A DNA stretch of 64,000 nucleotides from JBELHR01 sp049607205 (GTDB lineage: Bacteria; Bacteroidota; Bacteroidia; Flavobacteriales; Flavobacteriaceae), in contig JBMYWH010000011.1 in the NCBI GenBank assembly GCA_049607205.1, positions 1 to 64,000 on the forward strand, read 5' to 3'. The notes below the pieces were generated by a model. That model did not search any database. It saw nothing but the letters and a program-made list of their open reading frames with translations, and was not told the origin of the DNA. Below are positions 42,965 through 52,793 of the stretch, one piece after another (the first letter of the stretch is position 1; every line of letters starts with the position of its first letter). Both the position numbers and the translations under genes were made by a program.

Positions 42965-43051
42965 CATAAAAATGAGGGCCAATGGAGATTGACCCTCTAT
43001 GAACTAATTCTTTATAAACAAAAAACTAAAAGATAAAAGAATGATTAGTTC
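42965..43051 (-). ncRNA. Structured leader or small RNA upstream of the porin gene
   Basis: On the minus strand, a first inverted repeat pairs 43044-43051 with 43001-43008 (eight bases, extendable). A second ten-base stem (42988-42997 with 42974-42983, four-base loop) is followed by AUUUUUAUG. The second stem could act as an attenuator in the porin leader or as the 3' end of a short separate RNA started from the promoter at 43057-43064. Confidence 0.5.
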
Positions 43052-43056
43052 GTTAG

Positions 43057-43064
43057 CAAATGTA
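43057..43064 (-). promoter_or_regulatory. -7 promoter element of the porin transcript
   Basis: TACATTTG on the minus strand, a TAnnTTTG match, with a TTG 17 bases upstream as a possible -33. It predicts a leader of about 155 bases before the porin ATG, unusually long for this window. Confidence 0.55.
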
Positions 43065-43134
43065 TAATTCTCAATGACTTGCAAGGTTAGCGTTTTGTTA
43101 AGTATATGTAATAAAATTGTATAAAATTTAAGCT

Positions 43135-43142
43135 TATATTTG
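43135..43142 (+). promoter_or_regulatory. -7 promoter element of the dGTPase gene
   Basis: TATATTTG, a TAnnTTTG match. A possible TTG start at 43140 lies inside it, so the ATG at 43161 is preferred. Confidence 0.6.
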
Positions 43143-43160
43143 AGCAAAAATCAGAAGACA

Positions 43161-44492
43161 ATGACCTGGGAACAATTATTATCTTTAAAGCGTTTTGGCG
43201 ATCAAGAGAAAAGAAACAGAAATGAGCAAGATGAAACTAGACTTGGCTTTGATGTAGATTACGATCGCATTATTTTCTCAAGTGCCTTTAGGTCCTTGCA
43301 GGATAAAACTCAGGTAATTCCTCTTTCAAAACAGGACTTTGTTCATACGAGATTGACTCATAGTTTGGAGGTTTCTGTGGTTGGAAGATCTTTAGGGAGA
43401 AAAGTTGGTTTAAGATTGTTAGAGAAGTATCCTGAGCTTTCGGATCTAGGATATAATTTTACTGATTTCGGTGCTATTATTGCGGCGGCTTCTCTTGCTC
43501 ATGATATAGGTAATCCTCCTTTCGGTCACAGCGGTGAAAAAGCTATAGGTGAATTCTTTTCTAGAGGGGCTGGTCAAGCTTATAAAGAATTGTTGAATGA
43601 TAAACAATGGCAAGATTTAGTTGATTTTGAAGGAAATGCGAATGGTTTGAAGTTGGTTGTGGACGGGCATGTAGGAGGTGCAGAAGGTATTAGATTATCT
43701 TATGCGACACTTGGTGCGTTTATCAAATATCCTAAAGAGTCTTTGCCTGTAAAACCGAGTAGAGATATTGTCGATAAGAAGTATGGCTTTTTTCAAGAAC
43801 AATCGGACTTTGCCGATGAATTGTTTAATGATTTGGGTCTGAAGAGACGCTCTGAAAATGATGTAGCTTTTAATAGACATCCTCTTGCCTTTTTAGTGGA
43901 AGCTGCTGATGATATTTGCTATACTATTATAGATTTTGAAGACGGTATCAATTTAGGTTGGATCGAGGAAGATTTTGCCTTAGAATATTTAGTGAAAATC
44001 GTCAAAGATAAACTAGACACTAAGAAATATTGGGCCATGGAAGATAAGGCTTCACGTGTCGCTTATTTGAGAGCAGTTGCAATTGGGGTTTTGATTGAAG
44101 AGGCTGTGGATATTTTTATGGCAAATGAAGAAGCAATTCGTCGTGGGGAATATCAAATAGGACTTATGGATAAGTGTAAATTTGAAGCCCAGATTAATGA
44201 CATCATTAATATTAGTGTAAATAAAATATATAGAAGTCAAACTGTGGTGGAAAAGGAAGTTGCGGGTTATAAGGTAATACACGATTTACTTAAGGTCTTC
44301 TTAGGAGCAACTATAAATAAAGATGTATCCAACTACTCTAAGTTAATTTTGACCTTGATTCCAGGGCTTAAAAGTATTTCTAAATTGGAAGATTCCTATC
44401 TAAAAATCATCAATACTTGTAGCTTGATTGCCGGAATGTCTGATGGTCAGGCTATTGATTTACATAAAAAAGTATCGGGCTTGCAAATTTAG
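43161..44492 (+). CDS. dgt: Deoxyguanosinetriphosphate triphosphohydrolase (HD-domain dNTPase)
   Basis: 443-residue HD-domain enzyme splitting dNTPs into nucleoside and triphosphate. Metal and catalytic motifs: RLTHSLEVS, the LAHDIGNPPFGHSGE HD motif, and EAADDICYTIIDFEDG. The ATG at 43161 is preferred because an upstream TTG lies in the promoter. Along with the two ribonucleotide reductases nearby it would shape dNTP pools; dNTPases also limit phage DNA synthesis. Confidence 0.93.
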   Translation: MTWEQLLSLKRFGDQEKRNRNEQDETRLGFDVDYDRIIFSSAFRSLQDKTQVIPLSKQDFVHTRLTHSLEVSVVGRSLGRKVGLRLLEKYPELSDLGYNFTDFGAIIAAASLAHDIGNPPFGHSGEKAIGEFFSRGAGQAYKELLNDKQWQDLVDFEGNANGLKLVVDGHVGGAEGIRLSYATLGAFIKYPKESLPVKPSRDIVDKKYGFFQEQSDFADELFNDLGLKRRSENDVAFNRHPLAFLVEAADDICYTIIDFEDGINLGWIEEDFALEYLVKIVKDKLDTKKYWAMEDKASRVAYLRAVAIGVLIEEAVDIFMANEEAIRRGEYQIGLMDKCKFEAQINDIINISVNKIYRSQTVVEKEVAGYKVIHDLLKVFLGATINKDVSNYSKLILTLIPGLKSISKLEDSYLKIINTCSLIAGMSDGQAIDLHKKVSGLQI

Positions 44493-44515
44493 TACGACAA
44501 ATTGAATCTTCTTTG

Positions 44516-44523
44516 TATATTTG
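44516..44523 (+). promoter_or_regulatory. -7 promoter element of the type-B cargo gene
   Basis: TATATTTG, a TAnnTTTG match, 20 bases before the ATG at 44544. Confidence 0.6.
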
Positions 44524-44543
44524 GTTGACTAATCAAACATTAC

Positions 44544-47500
44544 ATGAAAAGAAAACCGCCAGTTTTACTACTCTTAGGAGTGGTAGCTATTCTTGTTGGC
44601 TCTTATTATTTAATCCAAGAACAAGAAAGATTATCCCTACAGAATTCTCACAAAGAATTTTTAAAAATGACCACTTATGCTCAAAACAATCATTTGTCTA
44701 GAGCAGAAAGGAAAGCGAATGGAATTCCCCCGAATGCTTATTTTGAAAGAGAGTTTCATTTAAATATGAATCCTGCTTTAGGATATCCAACTCCAGAGAA
44801 ATTAATTGAACTACAAGCTAGCTTAAGAGAAAATACCAAGAACCAGTTACAATTTAAGGTGCCTGGAGAATCTACTTCAAACTCATGGATTGAAAGAGGC
44901 CCTAACAATGTGGGAGGTAGAACTAGAGCTATATTATTTGACCCCAATGATTCTTCAAACCGTCGCGTATTTGCAGGTGGTGTAAGTGGTGGACTATGGG
45001 TAAATAATGATATTAACGATGCAGATTCTGCATGGAGTTTAGTAGAAGATGTACCTGGAAATATGTCTGTATCTTGTATTACAGTCGATCCGAATGATTC
45101 TCAAACTTTTTATTTAGGAACTGGTGAATTATATACATCTGGTTCTGTTACTGGAAATGGAATTTATAAGTCTTCCGATGGAGGTACTACCTGGGAGAAT
45201 GTCTTCGGAGGTTCTACAGGAAATACTATAACTGGTTCTTCATACATTACTCCAGGGAGATATTTTGTTCAAGATATTTTAGCATGGGACGATGGAGGTG
45301 AGACTAAAGTTCTTGCAGCAATTGGAGCTACTTATTTCGGTGCAGGTTCATTTATTAATAACGGTAACCCGGTCAATGCATTTTTAGGGAATACCGATGA
45401 ATTCGGTTTGTATAGAAGTTCAAATGATGGAGAATCGTGGGCAAAAGCTTCTGTTCCATTATCCGATGGAGGTAACTCTGAACAAGTGAATAATATTGAA
45501 TTAGCTGTGGATAACAGTATTTGGTTGAGTACCACTAGAAACTACTTCGGAGATGATGGAGGTCGAATTTTGAAATCCACCGATGGAGTTAGTTTCTCTG
45601 AAGTAATTCATTTTGAGAATTTAGATAGAACTGAATTGGAGACTTCTGGTCAAAATGCTCAAACTTTTATGGTTCTTGCAGAAAAAACCAGTGGCTTACC
45701 TGTAATTTATAAAACTACGGATGGATTTGCTACTTATCAAGAGATGGCTTTACCAGATGATGCAGATAATGGAATTAGTTCAAACGATTTCACCAGAGGA
45801 CAAGCGTTTTATGATTTAGTTATTGAAATGGATCCAGAAGATGATAATATCGTTTATGTAGGAGGTATCGATATGTTTAGATCAGATGACGGAGGAGACA
45901 GTTATGTACAGATTTCTAAATGGTCGAATAATCCTGGACTTTCGGATTTGGATGTGTCTTTAGTCCATGCTGATCATCATGCGCTTGTTTTCAGGCCAGG
46001 GAATTCTAATCAGGCCTTAATTGGAACAGACGGAGGGATTTTTTACGGAATCAATCTTGAAGCGAGTGGATCAAGTCTAAATATTAGCTCAAGAAATAAC
46101 AATTTTAATGTTACTCAGTTTTATTATGGTGCAATGGGACCAGATGCGAGCGAGGAATTTTTCTTAGGAGGAACTCAAGATAATGGGACTCCATATTTTT
46201 ATGAGCCCTCTAAAACAAATCCAGATTCTTCTCAAGATATAAGTGGAGGAGATGGTGCCTATTGTTTTGTCAACCAGGTTGACGGTAGTTATATAATCAC
46301 CAATTATGTATATAATAATTACATTCTGTTGTATTATTTAAATACGGACCCTGTGACATCTAGAGTGATAAATTCAGATCAAGAAAGAGATGGAGATTTC
46401 ATTAATCCAGGAGATTTAGATTCAAATCAAAATATACTTTATATGAATGGTTCGAACGGAGCTGGTTTCCAGATTCACCGCTATTCTAATTTAGATGCAA
46501 TTCCATCTGGTTCGAATGCGGATAAGAGCTCATTTACTAACGGTCTGTTGACAGCATCTCCTTCTGCTTTTAAAGTTTCTCCTTTTAATACTTCAAGTAC
46601 GACATTATATATAGGGACTGAAGATGGAAAGCTTTTGAAGATTACAGGAGCTAATACAGATAGTCCAGAATGGGAGTCCATTGGAGGAGCTTCATTCTTA
46701 GGTTCAGTTTCTGATATTGAGTTCGGGACAAGTGAAAGCCAAATATTATTGACCTTTAGTAACTATGGAGTAGATAATGTATGGTATTCTTCAAATGGAG
46801 GTACTACTTGGTCTTCTAAAGAAGGAAATCTACCTGATTTACCTGTTAAAGCCATTCTTCAGAACCCTGGAGATCCTAATGAGGTGATTTTAGGTACTGA
46901 ATTAGGAGTTTGGAAGACTTCGGAATTCTCTGATTCAAACCCTAATTGGGTTCAGTCTTATAATGGAATGAAAGACGTAAAGGTAACTGACTTGCAGTTG
47001 AGGAAGTCTGATAATACGGTTCTAGCAACAACTTATGGTCGCGGGATTTTTACAGGAGTTTTTGAGAATGATCCAAATGGAGATCCTGATGGAGATGGTT
47101 TAATCAATTCTGAGGATAACTGTGATTTCGTAGCCAATCCGAATCAGGAAGATCAAGATGGGGATGGTATCGGAGATGTTTGTGATGATGATGTAGATGG
47201 AGATGGCATTCAAAACTCTGAAGATAATTGTGAATTTACAGCTAATCCTGATCAAGCAGATTTAGACGGAGATGGTATCGGAGATGTTTGTGATGACGAT
47301 GTAGATGGAGATTTGGTACAAAACGATGTTGATAATTGTGAATTTGTAGCTAATGCAGATCAGTTGGATCTTGATGAAGATGGTATAGGTGATATTTGTG
47401 ATGACGCTATAACAGTAGATCAGACTATTCCAACAGGTATTTCTCCAAATGGAGATGGAATGAATGATACTTGGATGATTGAGAAGTTAAACGAGATGTA

Positions 47501-47714
47501 TCCTAATAATAAGGTTCAGGTTTTCGATCAAAATGGACGCAAGGTTTTTGAGCAGAGCTCTTATGATAATTCATGGGGAGGAACTCGAGAAGTTGGAGGA
47601 AGCGGACTGCTAACAGTCGGGTCATATTACTTTGTAGTGGATTCAGGGGAGCCGGTTGCAGACTTTTACCCAGAGGCATACAAGAAGACAGGATGGCTAT
47701 ATATTAACTATTAG
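44544..47714 (+). CDS. Type IX secretion type-B sorted protein with sortilin-like repeats and TSP3 repeats
   Basis: 1056-residue exported protein. An N-terminal signal or anchor helix (residues 5-24) is followed by a large beta-propeller-like region with SSDGGTTWENV-type BNR/sortilin repeats (about 110-840). Next come three calcium-binding thrombospondin type-3 repeats (about 850-955) and a C-terminal domain (about 960-1056) starting IPTGISPNGDGMNDTW and containing VFDQNGRKVFE. That end is the gliding-motility/type-B sorting domain that directs proteins through type IX secretion to the surface. It lies six bases before the PorP/SprF gene, its usual partner. Confidence 0.9.
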   Translation: MKRKPPVLLLLGVVAILVGSYYLIQEQERLSLQNSHKEFLKMTTYAQNNHLSRAERKANGIPPNAYFEREFHLNMNPALGYPTPEKLIELQASLRENTKNQLQFKVPGESTSNSWIERGPNNVGGRTRAILFDPNDSSNRRVFAGGVSGGLWVNNDINDADSAWSLVEDVPGNMSVSCITVDPNDSQTFYLGTGELYTSGSVTGNGIYKSSDGGTTWENVFGGSTGNTITGSSYITPGRYFVQDILAWDDGGETKVLAAIGATYFGAGSFINNGNPVNAFLGNTDEFGLYRSSNDGESWAKASVPLSDGGNSEQVNNIELAVDNSIWLSTTRNYFGDDGGRILKSTDGVSFSEVIHFENLDRTELETSGQNAQTFMVLAEKTSGLPVIYKTTDGFATYQEMALPDDADNGISSNDFTRGQAFYDLVIEMDPEDDNIVYVGGIDMFRSDDGGDSYVQISKWSNNPGLSDLDVSLVHADHHALVFRPGNSNQALIGTDGGIFYGINLEASGSSLNISSRNNNFNVTQFYYGAMGPDASEEFFLGGTQDNGTPYFYEPSKTNPDSSQDISGGDGAYCFVNQVDGSYIITNYVYNNYILLYYLNTDPVTSRVINSDQERDGDFINPGDLDSNQNILYMNGSNGAGFQIHRYSNLDAIPSGSNADKSSFTNGLLTASPSAFKVSPFNTSSTTLYIGTEDGKLLKITGANTDSPEWESIGGASFLGSVSDIEFGTSESQILLTFSNYGVDNVWYSSNGGTTWSSKEGNLPDLPVKAILQNPGDPNEVILGTELGVWKTSEFSDSNPNWVQSYNGMKDVKVTDLQLRKSDNTVLATTYGRGIFTGVFENDPNGDPDGDGLINSEDNCDFVANPNQEDQDGDGIGDVCDDDVDGDGIQNSEDNCEFTANPDQADLDGDGIGDVCDDDVDGDLVQNDVDNCEFVANADQLDLDEDGIGDICDDAITVDQTIPTGISPNGDGMNDTWMIEKLNEMYPNNKVQVFDQNGRKVFEQSSYDNSWGGTREVGGSGLLTVGSYYFVVDSGEPVADFYPEAYKKTGWLYINY
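47083..47406 (+). repeat. In-frame 108-base repeats encoding TSP3 calcium-binding units
   Basis: Three 36-residue units, each with DxDGDGIGD-type Ca ligands and a Cys pair (DNCxF, DVCDDD). Units 1 and 2 are most similar in DNA; unit 3 has drifted. Confidence 0.85.
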
Positions 47715-47719
47715 AAACG

Positions 47720-48595
47720 ATGAAAATGAAACGTATATTATATATTTTAATGCTCTTGTCTGGACCTGTAGTCTTAGCGCAAGAAAACCCGAACTTCAGT
47801 TTGTATAAGTTTAATATGAATATGATTAACCCGGCATACGCAGGGGCTTATGGGAATCAGGTTAACTTTAATTACAGAAGTTCAGGGATTGAAAATGGAC
47901 CTGTAAGTCAGGGAGGGTCAGTCTCCTTTGCTATGGCCAACAAATTTGGTTTAGGCGTGTCTGTAGTCAATGATGAGGTTTTTGTACAAAACCAGACTGC
48001 TGCTACAGTTGATGCTTCTTATTATATAGATTTATCTGAGAAGAGTCAATTGTATTTCGGACTTAAATTGGGAGCTAATTTTGTTTCTCTTGATTTTTCA
48101 GATATTATAATCACAGACCCTAATGATCCATTGTTTGGTCAAAGTGAATCAACTACAAATCCCGTGGTTGGTTTCGGAGCCTTGTTAAAAGGAGAGAATT
48201 ATTTTGTTCATTTTAGTGTTCCTAATTTCCTGAGAGGGAATATCTATCAATTAGATGGAGCTGCCTCAGATGTAGATGTAAGTGGAGAAACTCCAACGGC
48301 CTATTATTTAGGGGCTGGTATGAATTTTCAGCTTTCAGAAGAGATTGAATTTCTTCCTTCGATTTATACTCGATTTGAAACAGACCAGACAACAGTGGAT
48401 GTTATCGCGGGATTTGATTTTTATGAGTTGATTGAAGCGGGAGGGCTGTATAGATTTGAAGGGATGTATTCTGCCTATGCTTTATTGCATGTAAAAACCT
48501 TAATGGATATAGGTTATGCATATAGTGCTAATACTGGTGATTTTCAGAATTATAACGACGGGAGTCATGAACTTGTATTAAAAATTAAATTTTAG
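47720..48595 (+). CDS. PorP/SprF family type IX secretion membrane protein
   Basis: 291-residue outer-membrane beta-barrel of the PorP/SprF family. It has a signal peptide (cleaved near VVLAQ), the NFSLYKFNMNMINPAYAGAYG start that marks the family, and barrel strands ending KIKF. SprF proteins anchor or help export the large type-B cargo encoded just upstream, as with SprB/SprF in F. johnsoniae. The six-base gap and matched pairing make co-function likely. Confidence 0.93.
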   Translation: MKMKRILYILMLLSGPVVLAQENPNFSLYKFNMNMINPAYAGAYGNQVNFNYRSSGIENGPVSQGGSVSFAMANKFGLGVSVVNDEVFVQNQTAATVDASYYIDLSEKSQLYFGLKLGANFVSLDFSDIIITDPNDPLFGQSESTTNPVVGFGALLKGENYFVHFSVPNFLRGNIYQLDGAASDVDVSGETPTAYYLGAGMNFQLSEEIEFLPSIYTRFETDQTTVDVIAGFDFYELIEAGGLYRFEGMYSAYALLHVKTLMDIGYAYSANTGDFQNYNDGSHELVLKIKF

Positions 48596-48611
48596 ATGTT
48601 GAAAAATATCT

Positions 48612-48619
48612 TACCTTTG
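48612..48619 (+). promoter_or_regulatory. -7 promoter element of the purine nucleoside phosphorylase gene
   Basis: TACCTTTG, a TAnnTTTG match, 21 bases before the ATG at 48641. Confidence 0.55.
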
Positions 48620-48640
48620 CAGCACTAAAAATGGATTATT

Positions 48641-49456
48641 ATGATGTGGAATAAAACGCAACAAACTGCTGATTTTTTATTGAATAAAGGAATGAAAAAT
48701 GCAGAGTACGGAATTGTTTTAGGTTCTGGACTTGGAGGTTTGGTAGAGAAAATTGACATTAAGGAAAGATTGCCTTATGAAGAGATTCCTAATTTTCCTG
48801 TTTCTACTGTTGAAGGACATGCAGGAGAGTTAATTTATGGAGAATTAGGAGGGAAAACTGTAGTAGCAATGAGAGGTCGTTTTCATTATTATGAAGGATG
48901 GTCTATTCAAGAAACTGTATTTCCAATTCGAGTGATGAAAGCTTTAGGAATAGAGAAGTTAATTGTCTCGAATGCTTCAGGAGGTGTTAATCCATCATTT
49001 AAGGTTGGAGATATTATGTTGATCAATGATCACATTAATATGATGCCTGAACATCCTTTAAGAGGGAGAAATGAACTCAAGTTCGGACCTCGTTTTGTAG
49101 ATATGCATGAACCTTATGATAAGAGTATGCTTCAGGCTGCTGAGATTTCAGCGAATCGCTTGAATATTAATGTTAAAAAAGGTATTTATTTAGCACTTCA
49201 AGGACCAACTTTTGAAACACCAGCAGAGTATAAAATGGTGTTCAATTTAGGAGCTGACGCTGTAGGTATGTCTACAGTTCCAGAAGTGATTGTAGCGAAA
49301 CATATGGGTATGAGATGCTTTGGAGCCTCTGTGATTACGGATTTAGGTGTTGAAGGTACAGTTGTTGAGGTTTCTCATGAAGAAGTTCAAGAAGTAGCAG
49401 AACAATCCGGTAAGTTATTAGCAAGTATCGTAGAAGATTTTGTAAAGACTTACTAA
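48641..49456 (+). CDS. Purine-nucleoside phosphorylase (trimeric type)
   Basis: 271-residue enzyme that phosphorolyses inosine and guanosine. The phosphate loop GSGLGG, the VEGHAGELIYG and GRFHYYEG motifs, and the purine-binding GPTFETPAEYKM and GADAVGMSTVPEV motifs match the trimeric PNP family. A second Met in the first two codons makes the exact start uncertain by one codon. It is monocistronic. Confidence 0.95.
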   Translation: MMWNKTQQTADFLLNKGMKNAEYGIVLGSGLGGLVEKIDIKERLPYEEIPNFPVSTVEGHAGELIYGELGGKTVVAMRGRFHYYEGWSIQETVFPIRVMKALGIEKLIVSNASGGVNPSFKVGDIMLINDHINMMPEHPLRGRNELKFGPRFVDMHEPYDKSMLQAAEISANRLNINVKKGIYLALQGPTFETPAEYKMVFNLGADAVGMSTVPEVIVAKHMGMRCFGASVITDLGVEGTVVEVSHEEVQEVAEQSGKLLASIVEDFVKTY

Positions 49457-49459
49457 GCT

Positions 49460-50983
49460 TTAAAAAGCATAAGTTAGACCAAGGCCCAATAGCTGTTTTA
49501 TTTGCAGTTTAGGGCCTTCGTTTATTTCATTCCCTTCTGAATCTGTGCTAAAGGTATCTATGTCATCATCATAGATCCATCGCATACCAAAGTTAGCCTT
49601 CATGTTTTTGTTGACTAAAAAGTCAATATTACAGCTCCAATCAATATCGATATTTCCAAAATTGTTGATATAATCTGAGTAGAGTCTTAAATCATTTTTC
49701 ATCTTCACATTTTTGAAGATTTCCATTTCGTTAGAACCTTGAAGTAATACCCCTATTTCTGTTCGATTTCTTCTTCCTAATGTAAGTAGGTTACCGTCCG
49801 AATCATAAGTTGCTCCTTGTACACCGAAGGACCCTGCATTTGCTAAGGTTTGATCCAATACGAAGGTTGTTTTATTAGTCAGAGGAGAGATATAAAACTT
49901 AGTTTTTTTATTTGTTGAGCTATAAGAGGCCCCGACCCCCAATAAAAAATAGGCGGGAGCCATAAATTTAGAGATTGGTGTTTCGGTATTTGGATAATTG
50001 TATCCATTCGCAAACTGCGTTCTGAACTGTAAACTCGAAGAATAATACCAATTCGATTTTAAGTTGGTACGATAACCGAAGATGGAATTGAATTCTACCA
50101 TATCTTCTGTTTTTCTTATGGGCTCAGATTTTTCTTGGTTGAAACCGATACCGAATTTAAGGTCATTTTCCCATCTAATAAATTCGAAGAAATAATCTCT
50201 TTCAAATTGCCCTCTAAATATTGTAGAAATAGAATTGTTACCCCCGGAATTCCAGTTTTTGAATGCATTCTGACTCAGAAGTAAACTGGTTTGGTTTTTA
50301 TTGGTCCATCTGTTTCTAAAGGCTTTGATCTTACCTGAGTTTAGGGTGGCAAAATCAATGATGTATTTGATGTTTAATCCTTTGTAGTCAGGATATTTGA
50401 TTGGGTTCTGCTCTTCCCTTTTAATTTCGTTAAAGCAGTATAAGGTATCCAGATTGTTTTCAATACGAACTATTTCGGCAATCGATTCATAGGCCAATTT
50501 TGTTTTGTTGTATTCTAAAGAATCTTCTTTGATTTCAATTTCTAAAGATGCAATCATCCTGTCATAATCAAAAAGGTCTAATTCGTTCTCATTATTAGTT
50601 TCGGGAATTGAATCTTGAACCGCTCCGGCAGTCAGTATTCCTACTTCTATGTTTTTTAGTGAGTCTAATTCTTTAAATTTATAATAGTTCAGATTCAGTT
50701 TCTTTTCTAAACTCAATAATTGAATATCTAAGCTATCTCGGAGATTGGTTTTGTCCTCAGGACGGATGAGATAAAAGCACAGCTGCTCTTTTTTCTTGTA
50801 GTAAGGATCTCTTTTTTCAAAACCAATTGAATAATAACGGTAGTCTCCAATTTTCAGAAACATACTATCTACTTGTTGTTCTGCAAAACTTTCAGGAATA
50901 CTGTCTTGTTGAGCGTAGACGCCTTGCGTACCTATCAGAATAAGCAGGGCTATAAGTAGAGGCAGGGTATGGTTCGGTTTCAT
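49460..50983 (-). CDS. DUF3078 outer-membrane protein
   Basis: 507-residue exported protein with a signal peptide ending near VYAQQ. A charged helical region (about 25-200) is followed by a beta-barrel-type C-terminal half with the NRWTNKNQTSLLLSQNAFKNWNSGG motif, which is the hallmark of DUF3078. It ends in aromatic YAF. It shares one base with the dxs start, suggesting a shared transcript. Function is unknown. Confidence 0.82.
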   Translation of the reverse strand: MKPNHTLPLLIALLILIGTQGVYAQQDSIPESFAEQQVDSMFLKIGDYRYYSIGFEKRDPYYKKKEQLCFYLIRPEDKTNLRDSLDIQLLSLEKKLNLNYYKFKELDSLKNIEVGILTAGAVQDSIPETNNENELDLFDYDRMIASLEIEIKEDSLEYNKTKLAYESIAEIVRIENNLDTLYCFNEIKREEQNPIKYPDYKGLNIKYIIDFATLNSGKIKAFRNRWTNKNQTSLLLSQNAFKNWNSGGNNSISTIFRGQFERDYFFEFIRWENDLKFGIGFNQEKSEPIRKTEDMVEFNSIFGYRTNLKSNWYYSSSLQFRTQFANGYNYPNTETPISKFMAPAYFLLGVGASYSSTNKKTKFYISPLTNKTTFVLDQTLANAGSFGVQGATYDSDGNLLTLGRRNRTEIGVLLQGSNEMEIFKNVKMKNDLRLYSDYINNFGNIDIDWSCNIDFLVNKNMKANFGMRWIYDDDIDTFSTDSEGNEINEGPKLQIKQLLGLGLTYAF

Positions 50984-52767
50984 TAAAGTTTAGTATTGAT
51001 CAATTCAACAAGGCTCTCGATATCCAAATTTATCGATTTTTTCAAAATCTTGGTCGGCCCATGTGAAATAAATTTATCAGGAATCCCCAATGTTATGAAT
51101 TCTGGACTGTTATTATTGTTAAATTCGGACTGAATCTCCAATAATGCTGACCCGACCCCACCACTTAATACATTGTCTTCTACTGAGATTATAGTTCGGT
51201 GATTTTGCCAAATCGACTCAAGTTTAAGATGATTTAGAGGTTTAATACCTTCTAGGGCGTATAAGCTAATTTGTTTTTGCTTGTCACGAGCAATAGAACT
51301 AATTGCTTCCTTACATTCTGATAGCACAGACCCTATAGCAATTATAGCAATTTCAGTTCCACTTTGAAGCGCTGTGATTTGATTGAGAGGAGATATTTTA
51401 AAGGGTTTTTTCCAGTTTTCATCCGGAGCATAACCTCTAGGGTATCTTATAGCTATAGGACCATCAAGACCTAGGCTTGCTGTATAAAGTATATTTCTCA
51501 AGCTCTCTCCACTGCAGGGAGCAAAAACCTTCAGGTTTGGAATATTTCTCAAATATGAAAGATCAAAGACTCCATGATGCGTTGGTCCGTCTTCACCAAC
51601 GAGTCCAGCACGGTCTACGGCTAGAATCACAGGGAGGTTTTGTAAAGCGATATCGTGAATAAGTTGATCATATGCTCTTTGCAGAAAGGTGGAATAGATA
51701 GCTACAACTGGAAGAAGTCCTTGGGTAGCCATTCCTGCGGCAAGAGTTAGGGCATGTTGTTCAGAAATACCTACATCAAAAGCCCTTTCAGGGTAAGTCT
51801 CTATGAATTCTTTCAAAGATGAACCTGTAGGCATTGCTGGGGTGATTCCAATTAATTTAGAATTATGCTCGGCCAGTTCGACTAAAGTTTTTCCGAAAAC
51901 ATCTTGGTATTTAGTGAAGTTTGATGGGTTTTCTCTTTTGATTAACTCACCAGTTTCTGGATTGAATTTACCTGGAGCATGAAAGGTTGTTTGGTCCTTT
52001 TCGGCCGATTTAAGTCCTTTTCCCTTGGTAGTGATGATATGAAGTAATCGAGGGCCTCTCAAATCTTTGAGGCGTTCTAATTCATCGTTTAGAGTTTCCA
52101 AGTCATGACCATCTATGGGTCCCGTATAATCGATATTGAAATTATCAAAGATATTTGAGAGGCCTTTCTCAGCTCCATTTTTCATACGTGTTAAATACTC
52201 TTTGAATGCACCAACATTGGGGTCAATTCCCATCTCGTTATCATTCAAAATAATCAAAAGGTTAGCCCGACTGACTCCAGCGTGATTTAGTGCTTCAAAA
52301 GCCATTCCAGAGGCTATAGAGGCATCTCCAATTACTGCTATATGTGTTTGATCGAGTTCTCCTTTTATTTGAGAAGCAAGAGCCATTCCTAAAGCTGCTG
52401 AAATACTTGTTGAAGAATGTCCCGTTCCGAAGGCATCATAAATACTTTCATCTCTTTTAGGGAATCCTGCAAGACCTCCAAATTGACGATTGGTATGAAA
52501 TAAGTCTTTACGTCCTGTAAGTATTTTGTGTACATAGGCTTGATGTCCTACGTCCCAGATTAATTGATCTTTAGGCGTATCAAAAACTCTGTGAAGTGCA
52601 ATGCTCAATTCAACAACCCCTAAAGAGGCTCCTAAATGACCTTCTTTAGTGGCGACCATATTAATAATGAAATGCCTTAATTCCTTTGCTAGAATTTGCA
52701 TGGATTCAGGACTTAAATCTTTCAGGTCCTTTGGTTGGTCTATTGAATTTAGTATTTCGTAGTTCAC
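50983..52767 (-). CDS. dxs: 1-deoxy-D-xylulose-5-phosphate synthase
   Basis: 594-residue thiamine-diphosphate enzyme, the first step of the MEP isoprenoid route. It has VELSIALHRVFDTPKD, the GTGHSSTS motif, the cofactor stretch GDASIASGMAFEALNHAG (a variant of the usual GDG start), the transketolase-like DVGISEQHALTLAAGMA segment and the C-terminal PDKFISHGP. It is slightly shorter than E. coli Dxs, as is usual in Bacteroidota. Confidence 0.95.
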   Translation of the reverse strand: MNYEILNSIDQPKDLKDLSPESMQILAKELRHFIINMVATKEGHLGASLGVVELSIALHRVFDTPKDQLIWDVGHQAYVHKILTGRKDLFHTNRQFGGLAGFPKRDESIYDAFGTGHSSTSISAALGMALASQIKGELDQTHIAVIGDASIASGMAFEALNHAGVSRANLLIILNDNEMGIDPNVGAFKEYLTRMKNGAEKGLSNIFDNFNIDYTGPIDGHDLETLNDELERLKDLRGPRLLHIITTKGKGLKSAEKDQTTFHAPGKFNPETGELIKRENPSNFTKYQDVFGKTLVELAEHNSKLIGITPAMPTGSSLKEFIETYPERAFDVGISEQHALTLAAGMATQGLLPVVAIYSTFLQRAYDQLIHDIALQNLPVILAVDRAGLVGEDGPTHHGVFDLSYLRNIPNLKVFAPCSGESLRNILYTASLGLDGPIAIRYPRGYAPDENWKKPFKISPLNQITALQSGTEIAIIAIGSVLSECKEAISSIARDKQKQISLYALEGIKPLNHLKLESIWQNHRTIISVEDNVLSGGVGSALLEIQSEFNNNNSPEFITLGIPDKFISHGPTKILKKSINLDIESLVELINTKL

Positions 52768-52772
52768 AAAAA

Positions 52773-52780
52773 CAAAATTA
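52773..52780 (-). promoter_or_regulatory. -7 promoter element of dxs
   Basis: TAATTTTG on the minus strand, ending five bases before the dxs ATG, so the transcript would be nearly leaderless. Confidence 0.55.
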
Positions 52781-52793
52781 CAATATTAATAGA

